This document shows, in pieces, positions 1 to 19,739 of a stretch of DNA of 64,000 nt (the first letter of the stretch is position 1; every line of letters begins with the position of its first letter). The position numbers were made by a program, and so were the translations under genes. The DNA comes from Litoditis marina (Eukaryota > Nematoda > Chromadorea > Rhabditida > Rhabditidae): contig OZ038434.1 in assembly GCA_964036275.1 (NCBI GenBank), forward strand, positions 14,373,879 to 14,437,878, written 5' to 3'. The notes beneath the pieces were generated by a model. It saw only the letters and a program-made list of their open reading frames with translations, was not told the DNA's origin and did not search any database.

Positions 1-442
1 TTCATGTGTAAGATACATAGTACATACATATACTATTGCATCACACGGGGTTCTCTCAACTTCTTGCTTCATCTGCTTTTTGAACGAGGAAGGGCCAAGG
101 TTCAGAGTGCAAAGGAACAATGTTAGATTGAATGTAGAGTTGAGGATATGGCAATACTTTTGTCATGCCATTCAAAGTTATGAGAAAAATCAATGACTAT
201 ACATTACCTCCAGTATGTTCAATTCTGGATGTAATTAAAAACACCGACCGGATCCAGGTGCAAGCGCGAGTTGACTTTTTCCTTCGTTTCCATATTGTAG
301 ATAAAAGATTAAATGAGCTATAGATACATTTTTGAATTTCATTCATTTTTGTTTCACTTAGACTATGAGCACACAACACTTTTAACACTAACCTTTCAAA
401 CCTTTTTCTGTCAAATTTGCTCAAATACACCAGATATTTCAG

Positions 443-2180
443 TGGTCCTCGTGCGACTGTGCAATGGGAATGTCGGTGGAGAAAGGTCTGACGCACAAGA
501 GTTGCAACCAGTTATTTATCTATCTTACCATTATATTCATTGGTCTTTTTGCTGGCAACCTGTTCTTTATGGTCACTATGATGATTGTTCTCAGGTGAGA
601 ATTAACGTATCTGCTATCCTCTAAGTTCGTACATGGTGAACTGGACAGTTTAAACCCCACCAGACGTTCTGTTACAGCGCAACATAAAAGTTTCTCGCTG
701 TGGCTGTATGAATGAACGTTCGTCTCTACCATAGCATGTTACTTTAAACAGGTTCAAGCTACTTTTTTTCGTGACACAATGTTCGCTTAACTAACGTTAT
801 CCAAATAATTCTGTTTCCCAGTGCTGATGTATCCTGGACTTTGCAAAAGTGGAGATTAGTACTTTCTGTGTAGTTTTACGTGCTGAGTGATGATCTTGTC
901 AAAGCGGTTTGTCCTGATAACTGTGAAAAAAAGCCATGTCCGGACACCTAATATAAGTAATTTCCTCGAGGGTGCCAAACAAAAACATCCGTTCCAAATA
1001 TTTGCAAAATATTCCAAATATATGAGAGCTATCAGGAAACGCCAGCTCTAGACGATTTTACGTAATCTTGCAATCTAGGAATGGTGCACTTCAACGATCA
1101 GTGATTGTTTTCTTCTTCCTCAGATCGGTGTACGACGACCAGAAGGTGATGGCTCTGTCGCTGGCGTCCTGCATCACGAATGTGCTCGGATTCATCCCGG
1201 CCCCCATCATTTTCGGATGGGTTATCGATTCGTCCTGTCTACTATGGAACAGTCGATGTCCACACGGTAATATTGCTATTTGTGTTTATTTGTATAGTAG
1301 CTTAGGAATGCCAATATTGATTTCCTCTTCCATTCACACACGCACAAGACGTGCCCAAGTAGAGAGCCGAAAGGTACTCAAACATAGTTGATCTTTCCTA
1401 ATTGTGTTTTTATAACTCCAAAACCTGAAAATATGAGCTCGAGGAAAAACATCCCTGAACCCAAAACCTCAGGTTTCTTTGCGTTGCTGGCAACAAACGT
1501 GAGTGATTCAGAACTATTAGGTGAAAAACATGCTGAATAAGTAATAGAATTAGAAAATCAGTAGTGATACTTCCCGCAATAACAAACTATAGAATTCGAA
1601 GAGAAAAACAGAGTAATTACTAAATTGAGAGTAGGTTCTCTTCGCACAGTTTTGTTTATTAACCCTTTTCCCGAAATTAGTTTCCAAAACTACACATGTA
1701 ATTGAAATTCTTGTGGTTGGTGTTCACGCCGATCCTACTGAGAATCCTACAGTTAAATAATTTCCCAATAGAGCTGTTTTCAGACCGTGTGTAAAAATGT
1801 CCGAAATCTCCGATTCTATTCAGCGGTTTCCTTTCCCATACGTTATTCCGTCAGGTTGTGAAAGCTGAGAAATATCGTGTGTTTGAGGAGACGCAGGTTG
1901 AGTTCTGACAGTCGGGGTATTACTGTCCGCATCCTCCAGGTAAAATTGAACGCAGTTATCTTTTTCAGATCGTGGAAACTGCGTCATCTACGACAACAGC
2001 AAATTCCGCGTGGATTTCCACGTGGGAAACGCTGTGCTGCAGGCGTTGGCTGTGGTTTTTGTTGTTGTTTGTTATTTCGTCTCAAGGAGAGTGACATTGC
2101 CGGAGGAAGAGGAGCAAGAAGAAATATATCTCGAAGACATGGCACCAACGATCAAAGAGAGAAGAGTCACGGATTTCTGA
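443..2180 (+). CDS. OATP/SLCO organic anion transporter, C-terminal exons (5' part outside window)
   Basis: Three exons join in phase: 443-594, 1124-1266 and 1969-2180, with TGA at 2178-2180. Acceptors are atttcag, cttcctcag and tttttcag; donors are GTGAGA and GTAATA. The joined peptide (about 167 aa) starts with a Cys-rich extracellular end (WSSCDCAMG), runs through a TM (IYLTIIFIGLFAGNLFF), then the strong OATP signature GFIPAPIIFGWVIDSSCLLW, a short loop with GNCVIYD, a last TM (ALAVVFVVVCYFV) and an acidic cytosolic tail ending RRVTDF. OATPs are 12-TM sodium-independent carriers of amphipathic organic anions in the plasma membrane. The visible part corresponds to TM10-TM12. I see no earlier exon in 1-442, so the rest lies left of the window. 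It is convergent with the GPCR gene starting at 3939. The family assignment is firm; the paralogue is not resolved. Confidence 0.88.
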
Positions 2181-3938
2181 TCCCCGAAAAACTTTTTTTA
2201 AATTTTGCCAAAAGGGGAACCTACCACTATAATCTCAATCTTGTAACTCACCGGTTGCTCTGCCTGAAAGGTATGTTTCATAGGAATATAAATTCACATA
2301 CGCTAGTTTATTCATTCAATTTACATGGCTAATTGTAATAGTAATTTACTTGCTTCGGAAAAACTCTCGAGCTTACTACTTCAGAGTAGAGTGAATCCCT
2401 CGCACAGGCGATCACTCAAATAGTTATTCACTTTCTTGGGCTTTCATGGAGAAAAGTTGACAGAGAGCGTGGATTACCTAAACATTTCCTCCGACCAGCT
2501 AATATTTCTTTCGAGAGAAATACGAAGGGTCATTTAGCACTTTTGATCCATGTCAATTTTTCAGAACCTTTTCTTAAGCGCGTATATATTATGTAGTTCT
2601 AAATGAGGCTTTTTCGTATTTGTTTACTCTGTGTTCTGACAAATTCTTGAATTAGGCACGATTGTTAATGTAAATATTTGCATGAAGTATTCACACGTGG
2701 ACGTGAAGATTTCGATCGCTGCGCGACACGCATCGCGTCCAAACAATAATACAGCAGCTTTTGAGATGCGAAGTTGGTTTCCGGTTGGCTTTACTGAGCT
2801 TTAAATGTTTATGTTCGTATTTTCATAGACAAACCAAACACATGCATTAAGCGTCATTCTTGAACTGCTTCCAGTACCCATGTGAATCTCATGTTGTGTC
2901 TTTTCATTAAATGTGAAAGTTAGATGTCAATATCTTTTGAAACAGTTCTGTTCATTTTGGTGATATGTGAAACAATGAACCGTGTGTTCTACACGTCTTA
3001 TTTCAACTTTTTAATGGAAGTTTTCTTAGAAATTCTCAACTCAGACATGTACCCTTCAGAGTAATAGTTTGAAGTAATGTTAGATGAAAAATTGAACATG
3101 AAACACCATTTAGAAATAAAAATATTCATTCTCTCCTTTCACAAGTCATACTCGTACCACAAAGATTATCATTAGGGGACATATTCACCGGAAATTATGA
3201 TCATTTCTGATCATAGGATAAACTATTCCGGAAATTATGCTCCACAGAAATAGGTTATATACAAATTGATAGCAATGAGATAATATACAGGAAAAAACAC
3301 AATAACCTACGAAAAACTGTTACAGTAGAAACTTTCTCGTGAAACGTGGAAAACGTGTAAGATATGAATCTTTTTTGATTTGTTCTTTGTTTCCGTGAAA
3401 CTTTAAGCAATCATCCACACAAGTAACAGAAACGACACGGATTACGTTCTTGACCCGACTTTGATAATACATACTGAACCAGAAAACTACTCAAAATGTC
3501 GTTAAAACTTAGTCACAAACCTCAACTGATAATTGTAACATTCGAAACAAGTATAAGACTGAAACTATCAATTTTACTAGTAATGATCTAAATAAAAAAT
3601 AACTTATTAACACAATAGGAAAACCATCACAAATAATAAAATAGTTGTCTAAAGCGGTATATACTTGAGCAGGCGTTTTTATGCGTAACATTTTGAACAT
3701 TTTGTGCAAAGGAGCTCATCTCAATCTCTAGCGCGATAAACTCTAAAATTACTCAAAACGTCATCTCATGAGCAACTCTCGCAAAGTTCTTATGAAATTG
3801 GCTACACTCGTTGAGCTCGATGCGTTGTTCATGAGTGGCCGACTTTCTGAAATCGGACACAAAACTTTTAACTCCTAGTAGCGATTTACAAGTGTCTTGA
3901 TATATGGCTACACATATATGATTTTTAATCAGCTAGGT
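2181..3938. other. intergenic region between convergent genes
   Basis: About 1.76 kb separates the OATP stop codon from the GPCR stop codon. It is AT-rich, with several AATAAA-like words (for example near 3115 and 3590) but no clear single polyadenylation site. I see no coding exon here on either strand. It should hold both 3' UTRs. I also looked here for a further GPCR exon carrying the missing NPxxY motif and found none that I could defend. Confidence 0.5.
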
Positions 3939-11579
<7,641 letters not shown>

Positions 11580-13229
11580 GATGATCCTTTCTCAGCGCAA
11601 CACTGCCAGAGGAGAAACAGGCCAATATCAATGGCCTCAGGGTATACAATCGGCCCTGCAACACCTCTGAATGAAACAAATATACTAAATAATTACACGT
11701 ATCAATCACATCATCAACGAGAGAGGGTGAGGAACGTAGTAAATGAAGAAATAGGTATAAGATAACATCATGTTATAGTTTGATATCTGCACAATCCACC
11801 GAAATGCAGTGTTATCAAACTACAAACATAGCAGAATGAACGACAAACCATTAACAGTCACGTAAAACGTGATAAACATCGAGCAAATGTGTATTTTTCA
11901 GTTGCATTCATGCTTCACACGTTTTACCTGAATGTAAGTACGAACCAGCAGTATAGCCGCAGGGTAAACATGCTGTTCTGCAACACCTGCAGCTGAACTT
12001 TGGTCATAATGAACAAATGACCTCCGTCCCGATATGAATAAACCAGAGGACAATTGAATAGGATAGAATTGATTATGAACGAGCTCTGTGTGGAGAAGAG
12101 TTTTCATATTAGAGGACACGGAAATGGGAAAGAATTGCATTTCCCCGGGGGAAATATTTCATCGTTAGCAATTCGCTATGGAAAATGTGACGGAAGAAAA
12201 ATGTCATTCAATCAAAGACATTTCGGTTCAGCAGTGAGACGAGGTGTTAGTACACAGTTAAGTACAGGACTGATTATGCCGTATAACGGAAGTATAGGAA
12301 GTACGGGTGCTCCGGCTAACGCAGATTCACGTGGCACGTGTGGTAGACATTCGCTAACGTGCTACGAACAATTCACAGTTAGAACAGATTCCAGCAGTTT
12401 TACGAAATATATGTGGGTGAATTGATGAATGGGATGCATTGGGGTATCAACTCAATGCGAAAAATACCAAAACATATTATGAATAAACTTTTATGACTCG
12501 AAAAGCTCATCGATTAAACAGCACATCCCGGACGCGGTACGCTGAATATAATATCATTCTAGAATAACTTAACACTAAACAGGATCCATTCAACATTTTT
12601 TATAATCTGATAAATGAAAATGTGATGATTGAGAAAGAATGATCACATATCAATTACGCAGCTACATTTGAAGGCGTCGAAAAAAAACTAGATCTGGATA
12701 AAATAGAATGTTAATCGGTTTAAAGTTATTGAAAAATGAAACGGTAGCTTTCATTTTTTGCGATAACCACACATTTTTATTATGCTAACCACGTATATAT
12801 AGATAAATAGATCGTAAAACGTGAAAACTATAAAGGTGTTCTAGAAGGGCTGCCCAGGAGAAGTAGTGTCTACATTCCCGAGTTGCCAAGAAGATTATCG
12901 CATTTCCGAGTGGAAATTGCATTTAGTTCGAGTTTTTTTCGCGATGTGCTGGCGGAATGGCTAACACCGCCAAAAACAGTATATGAGACACTGGCATTGG
13001 AACTATTTGCCAAGCGTTTTCTGCTCTCTCTAAAAAGTGAAAATCTGACCACAAAACCCGGATTTAGGGTGAATAAACTTTGTGGACAAGTTCTTCTCTT
13101 CTTGAACTCATCATGTAATGTGAAAAGTTTGTACATGGTTCTCAAGCACATCTCGGTATTTGAGTGTTAGTCTGGGGTCTCCTCAAACAAATGCTATTTC
13201 TCTGGTAGTATAGCGATATAGTGTGCAAA

Positions 13230-13231
13230 GT

Positions 13232-13267
<36 letters not shown>
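13230..13267. repeat. (GA)n microsatellite
   Basis: A short run of AG dinucleotides with one AAAG interruption, in non-coding sequence. Confidence 0.85.
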
Positions 13268-14200
13268 TGCGCAGGGTGGCTGTTCGAGCGTATGTACTCA
13301 GATTGGAAGTAACGTGAATAACGTAGGCATTTCATCAGTGGGCGTGTTATATACCAGATACCAGCTGCGCAGGTGATATTCAGAATGTTCGCGGAATCTA
13401 GCACGCAGACTGTACGGAAAATTATATTTTCACTTCCACTAGATTCATAACCAGAACTTCACAAACTCCCTCACACTAGAAGTATGTTCTTAACGAGAAC
13501 GCACTAGCGATGTTATAAGTTCAGCTGGAAGCTTAAAGTTCAATTCTTAGCTCGTACACCGGGTTACATGCTACAGTCTAGTTCCAAGTATGAGAAAAAA
13601 CTCTGATCAAGTGTTAAAATGATTGGAAATATTTCGTTGAGCGGGCTTGCCCTCTGTTTACACGTCGGCAACATTAGACACGGGGTTATTAATTGGGAGC
13701 AGTTGGCCAAACATGATCATTAGTTCGGTTAAATGTCTCATATTAATCCGAATGTTTGCTGGAAAAATCAATATAAATGTTTAAGGAGACTTTGTAAAAG
13801 TTCCAGGTATAATCGAAACAACTAGAGCTGAGTGCGCAGAACAAAAAAAAAGAAATAATCATAGTAAAATCGTGCCGGTACTATAGAAGAGTTGGCACTG
13901 TTTTCATGAAAAGTGAGTGAAATCTTATTTTATACCAAACAAAAATCTATTGATTAATTACAGTATATTCTAACAACATTCTTTGTTGGGGATTGTTATA
14001 GTGCTACTCTAAAAAATACAATAACTGAAAAGGTCAATCGGAAAAATCAGCTCGGTATTTCATCGAAAATGCGCCGCATTATTATGAAAATGTATTGCGG
14101 TAAGCGGATGAAACAGAAAACATACGAACTGAACAATAATCCGATTTGACGTAAAACAAAACTTTAAAAGTGCCGGAATGACAGAAAATATTAATAGGTA

Positions 14201-14302
14201 GAGAGAGAGAGAGATAGACAGTAGGGAAATAGCAATGAAGAGCGAGAGAAGAACAGAAAAGAAGTGGGAGAGGGAGAAAGATAAAGTAAGAGAGAGAGAG
14301 AA

Positions 14303-14350
<48 letters not shown>

Positions 14351-14395
14351 GGAAGAGAGAGGAAGAGAGAGGAAGAGAGAGGGGGAGGAGGATAC
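14201..14395. repeat. GA-rich imperfect microsatellite
   Basis: About 195 bp of purine-only or nearly purine-only sequence on the + strand, built from GA, GAAA and GGGGA units. It is degenerate, unlike the pure tract at 11262. Confidence 0.85.
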
Positions 14396-17300
14396 TTTGT
14401 ACGTGAAAAGAACTCGCCTAGAGGACCCTTAGCGCGTTCTAATTAACTTGATTTGATCTCTTCGTTTGCAAGTGATGTGCTCAGAGATTTCCCAAATGAG
14501 CAAAAAGTTATATATTATCAAAACGTGCGCAATGCATTGAAGAGCGAAAATATAAGAACAGACTGTTTGCAGAAGGAGTAATTGTTCATTCAAAAAAACT
14601 ATATGAAACTTTCAAAACTCTATTTCAGTTAAGGTTATGTGCATTTCGATCGTTCTGAACATTGCGAACGCAAACCTAGGGGTGAAGGGAATATTCTGGT
14701 AAAACGTGCGAAAAACACCAGAGATTTAGAACATTTCACGCAGGTTTTTATATGATGTTTTATTGTTCACGTGAATGTTCAAAACAACCAGGGAAAAACT
14801 AAGAAGTTGAGACTATCCCGATTCAGAACAACTAGAGTGATAAATACAGTAACCCGCAAAACTCTCTTGGATAAATTTCAGGCAGAGTATTCTTCCGGCA
14901 ACACGAAAATGTATAAAGTGGTTCGAGAATATAGAATAGAATGAAATATGATGTTTCTAGCTAGGTTCTTGGGCGGAGAGATATAGTGTCACGCAGTCAC
15001 GCCCCCATGCCGAGATGTGGCTGGCAAGAACTATACATCTCAGAATATGTGTTACTTCTGGTATGAAAATCTTTGAAATAGTTGTAATTTCGGTAACTAC
15101 TTAATGTAAAACGCTCACAAAGTAGCAAGATCGAGTTGCCGTGTCATATTTGAACGAAACATCTGTTTCATAGAGGCTAGTTAGAATAGAAACATATTGG
15201 TGAAGTGGTTACCATCAGCGCGCTTCAAGTTTGGGGGTTTGGTTCGAATCTCGAATAAGCAAGGAACCTCATAGTTATTGCGCTATCCGTCGCGCAATAT
15301 TCATAAAGGATATGGGCCAGGAGTTGATGGCTGAACCTGTACGTGTCATACGGTGTTGTACGGTGTTGCAGTATTCCGCAGTTTGAGAAACGAGAAAGTA
15401 ATTTGACCCGAAAATTTCCAAATACTACTGTAAGTCAAGGCCATACAACAATTCAAATAGAGATTTGTCAATCTCTATGAACATGCATCTAAGTAAAAGC
15501 TCAGTACAATCTTCCGTTCTCTGTAATAAATGGAAGGACACATGAATGTTTCATAAGGCATCATCCCACATGGCTGAGAATGATTAACCGACTGGAAAAA
15601 ATTGTTCGGAATGTTCCGGTTCGAAAAAAGAAAAGTTCATCAGGACTTCTATATAGAGCACACCAGTTTCAGTTAGTTTTCTAAATGGTTGGAATGCGCT
15701 TTTTCAAAGGATCACTGGAAAAAAATGTGATAAATATAGATAAAATATAGAGCTGTGCGCAAAAAAACCTCGTTAGTATTCTTTAAAATTAGCAATATAT
15801 TACACAAATCGAGTATAGGTGACAAGCAGGAAAATTTGGCAAAGAAATGTTTGATCAGTTTTATTCCACCTCAGGTTATAGACTTGATTCTCAAAGGCAA
15901 GGCTAGACGTGATTTGGCAGGCCAACTATTTGGTCTAGGATTATTTGGCCAACTTGCTTCAGCCGAAAACATGCGCCAACAAACCTAATTAAACATTTAA
16001 AACGAGGCGATCAGAAAGCACAGCCGCATTTTAGTGATGTTTTTTCCCCTCAAAAGCTCAAAACAACTATTCACACAAGCGATGGTCAATAGTTATGTAA
16101 GAGCGATGCAAAATTATCAAGGGCCAGCGTTGGAAAAAAAACACGTTACAAATGCTTTGTTGTTAATAATGCTACTTTGAAGGGAAGTCTGTGAGATAAC
16201 CGACATTGTTGATGTTCACAGTTTGTAATAAAAACGATCTTCCTCGCCAACTTATGTATACCATGTATGGGCAAATTGAGAAAGTTATGGAGTATTTAGA
16301 GCAATTCGACCATTCAATCTACTAACGGATGACACTATTCAGAAATTTATATTGAAGGATACTATCACTGTCCGTTATTATTATGAAACACTTCCGGAAC
16401 ACAAATAGTTTTTGATGCTCTCCTCGAGCAGCTCATTAACCGTCTGTCTTTTGTCCAAATTGGCCAAATAAGAAGTATGCAGAGCTTTCAAAGAGGAAAA
16501 AAATACAATTGAGACAAAAATAGAAAAAGCGGAACCAAAGTGCCGGCCTTCACCGCCACAATGCTTGTATTAGTGTTATATATGACGTTTTACAATTATG
16601 AATAAACTTCTCTCCAGTGATAATAGGAGGTGAAGTTCACGTAGAAGTTTATGAAGACATTACAAGTATATTTAAACCTGTTCATTTGAAAAAGTACCCT
16701 GCTTCTCTTCTCGAATAACTCTGAAAATCTGATCGGAATTTGGCAGGTTTTGTGGTTGGATTGACACTTTGCTCGGAAAGAGAAAGAGAATGTCGCTTTC
16801 ACAAGATCTTATATGAACCAGTATGAACCAGTAGCGTGTTCGTACAGCTTCAGAGGAGTGGGAATGCAAAAACGGTGATCCTTCTGCAATTAAGTGCTTG
16901 CCTTCTGAGCCAAGATTAGCTAGCTAAGTCCAATAAACCCACCTTAGCCTATTACTGTACTAACACGTCACGTGTTCTGGGAATTCCTAAAAAATCTCAG
17001 AAAATAATATGATTAAGAGCTCACAAAACTCCAAAACGAATAACGTTCTTTTCACAACGTAATTTTTTTTCCAGAAGAAAGCGCGGGAAAAAACTGAATT
17101 ATAAGCTTTCACCAAAATCATAATCAGTTTTCTGAGTTCCCAACGTTTCACATTCAATTGAACGTGACTACTAGCAAAGTCTATGCAACGACCTTGCAAA
17201 CTACACGTAGACAAACATGTATGACAATGATGCACATTAAGAATTCATGAATTTTCATTGAAAATTCCGTGTCCTGGATCTGTTTACGTACATTGTTTGC

Positions 17301-17531
17301 GGATGAGAAACGTCAGTAATTCATTACCTTCAGAGAGAGAGAAATGTGTTCCCTGTATAATTATAGACACTGCGTCCTATTTTTAGCCTCGCTCTTTGAC
17401 AACTAATTCCTCAACTTGAACGTGAACAAAATGTACTATCACAAAAAGAGTGAATCATATCGAACGCAGTTCCCGATCGAGGGTGCAAACAAGTTGAGGA
17501 TAGTGGCCTACAGCAGTTAATAATAGATGAA

Positions 17532-17650
17532 TTAAAGAAGGTCGATTATGTGGTCCAATCCCAACGACCTTTAAACTGCAATACATTTTCCAATTGCAGT
17601 TTAAAGAACCGTTGACACGGAATTGGTCCATATAATCGTCCTGCTTCAAA
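17532..17650. mobile_element. palindromic MITE, copy 1
   Basis: Two arms of about 53 bp (TTAAAGAAGGTCGATTATG... and its inverted partner ending CGTCCTGCTTCAA) face each other around an AT-rich loop. The inner palindrome is CTTTAAACTGCAAT / ATTGCAGTTTAAAG. The same structure recurs near 31131, 31806 and 39561. There is no coding capacity. The right end has a mutated TTAA (TCAA). Confidence 0.75.
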
Positions 17651-19558
17651 GAATAAAGTTTTGTTAAAGGTAGCGGTGAGGCCACCTGCAAAAAGCTCCG
17701 GGAAAATATCGGTTTGGCAGCACCGCAAAGCCGGCAAACAAACAGTGCTGTATGTTTTGTGCGGAACGACGCGGAAAAGGAAATCCTCCGATGAACAGGT
17801 AACTAAGTTTTTATGTAACTAGCTATGCTTACCTCTGATTTGAGTGCTCAAAGATCAAAAATCAAAAGACAGTTACTCTCAGAAGACGCGTTAAAATCGT
17901 TTTGGAGCAGTTTATGTAGATAAAACCACATATGAGCGACATTAGAAACTTATGAACTTCCATTGAAAAATGAGAGAAAAAGTAGCTTACACAAAATATG
18001 ATTGGGTCAACATGGTTGGGTTTTTTTCAAATACTCTTATGTGCTTACCTGGGTTATTAGTTTAACACTTTTCCGAGAAAACTAGGCCAACTCAATTCGC
18101 AGTCCCTGATTTCAAGTACGGTATAGTTCGTTTATTTCCAACATAGACTGCTAGTATGAACTGCGGTTTTTTGTCTTGTCAGTGATTCATGAAAAATATC
18201 AGCTTTTGCAATTCTGTTCTCAGATTACAAGGCGCATTTGTAGAAATATTCTCAATGTTGATCGTCAGAAAATATACTGTAGGCGTCTACGTAGGTATGA
18301 TAAGGACTATCATTCACTGTCTTGCAACGACGCCTGAGTGGAAACAAATAAGATGTGGTTGGAAACCATTTATGTCTTAATGGGATTACTGTAATCACGC
18401 AATAACACTCATTTGTTATGTGCATACTACTGTAGCTGAAATGTGTTTGTTTATGCGATATTCAAGTAGTTTAGTCATGGTATTTTCTAGTAATTCTATT
18501 TCTGTGACTTGTTTTTCAATAAAGTGTTTCTATCTCGAATACTTTTCGAAGGTCATATGAACTGAATGATAGTTTGAATACTCGAGAGAAACTTATTGCA
18601 CAATACAGAACAAATGCTATAAACAGATCATTGTATATTTGTTATAACATGAACTTGTAAAGTCAAAACAAAAGAGTTATGTTTTGCAATCTCTGGTTCA
18701 TACAGTTTCATCAATGGGCAATTGAATTTGATAGTTTTTAATTACGCTTTTTTTTTAATTCAATTAGGATTTGTATCAGCTTTGATTAGAAAAACTGCGT
18801 CATTCCTGATCGGAATGAACATAGAATATATTTGTATTCCGAGAAGGCTCAGAATGCCCAGTTCGTGAAATGTCAAGCTTGACGAAGTTGTAGTCCGTCA
18901 AGTAGGCAGTCTTGCACACTAGCAGGCCGTCACTAATTAATTTCATTGGGAAGTGAAAGACTAAGGTTCATATGTGGCCATATCTGCTGACCGATCAGGA
19001 GAGGAACCGACCTCAAAACTTGGCTGATTGCCTCTAGCCAAGTTGCAGCCTGAAATTTGTTTTCTATTATAGTTTTCCCATATTCGGAGTGAAATATTAG
19101 CGTGGTGGATATATCGAAAAGATAAAATAGAAACGCACAGTTTTTATCAAAGGAACCATTCTGAAAAGTTTAATAAAATGAATATTTTTCTTCATTGTTT
19201 TTTTTTCGTGCAGAGCATTGGCATGAATCAAGGTCAATAAGGAAGTGAGAATCTATTTTGGGTGTGTATGGAAATTAATCGAAGAGTAATGTGATTTGAT
19301 GGGAAAATACATAACATTAATTAGTTAGTGAATTGTCTGTGGGAAAAAGAGAGAGGGTGATAACGGTTATCTTTGGAACACACACAACACAGAAGAACTT
19401 TGTAATAACGTGAATCCAGAACAGCGGAGAAGAGACTTGAAGCAAATAAGTGGTTTAGGTTGTTTCTGGCATTTTCATCATCAACGAACTAGAGAAACTC
19501 TTATAGAGTAATCAACTTGGATTGGAGAAGGTACGAGTGTTTCGAAACATGATCCACT
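17651..19558. other. non-coding stretch without recognised features
   Basis: AT-rich sequence. I see no exon, RNA gene or structured repeat here. Confidence 0.4.
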
Positions 19559-19739
19559 GGCGGCGTAGCAAACCGTCCGACCTCATGAGAAGTTCACATG
19601 AGTTTCTCATGAGATACCTCATGAGCTACTCGTGAACTCTCAATGTTGTAGCATAGCAATCAATAGAATCTCATGAGGAGATCGTGCTAATAGCTCATGA
19701 GGTGGTCTCATGAGCTTTTGTGGGTATTGCTACGCCGCC
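19559..19739. mobile_element. short TIR element rich in CTCATGAG palindromes
   Basis: A 181-bp unit bounded by inverted repeats GGCGGCGTAGCAA (19559-19571) and TTGCTACGCCGCC (19727-19739). Inside it the 8-bp palindrome CTCATGAG or near variants occur about six times (CCTCATGAG, TTCTCATGAG, GTCTCATGAG and others). There is no ORF. It looks like a non-autonomous DNA transposon; no target duplication is obvious at the ends. Confidence 0.6.

Larger units (their letters stand above)
11580..17530. other. non-coding region upstream of the GPCR gene
   Basis: About 6 kb upstream of the GPCR start. It probably includes the promoter and 5' UTR exons, because a splice acceptor precedes the start ATG. 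I see GA-rich microsatellites at 13230-13267 and 14201-14395, and a weak tRNA-like promoter pair near 15205-15262 (GTGGTTACC and GGTTCGAATC). Open frames at 12054-12425 and at 12883-13170 (open on both strands) show no recognisable protein character or splice support. Confidence 0.4.

Noticed and set aside
12054..12425. 123-codon open frame on the + strand
   Set aside because: Composition and lack of any motif look random; no neighbouring exon.
12883..13170. Frames of about 95 codons open on both strands
   Set aside because: No family resemblance, no splice partners in phase, and no reason to favour either strand.
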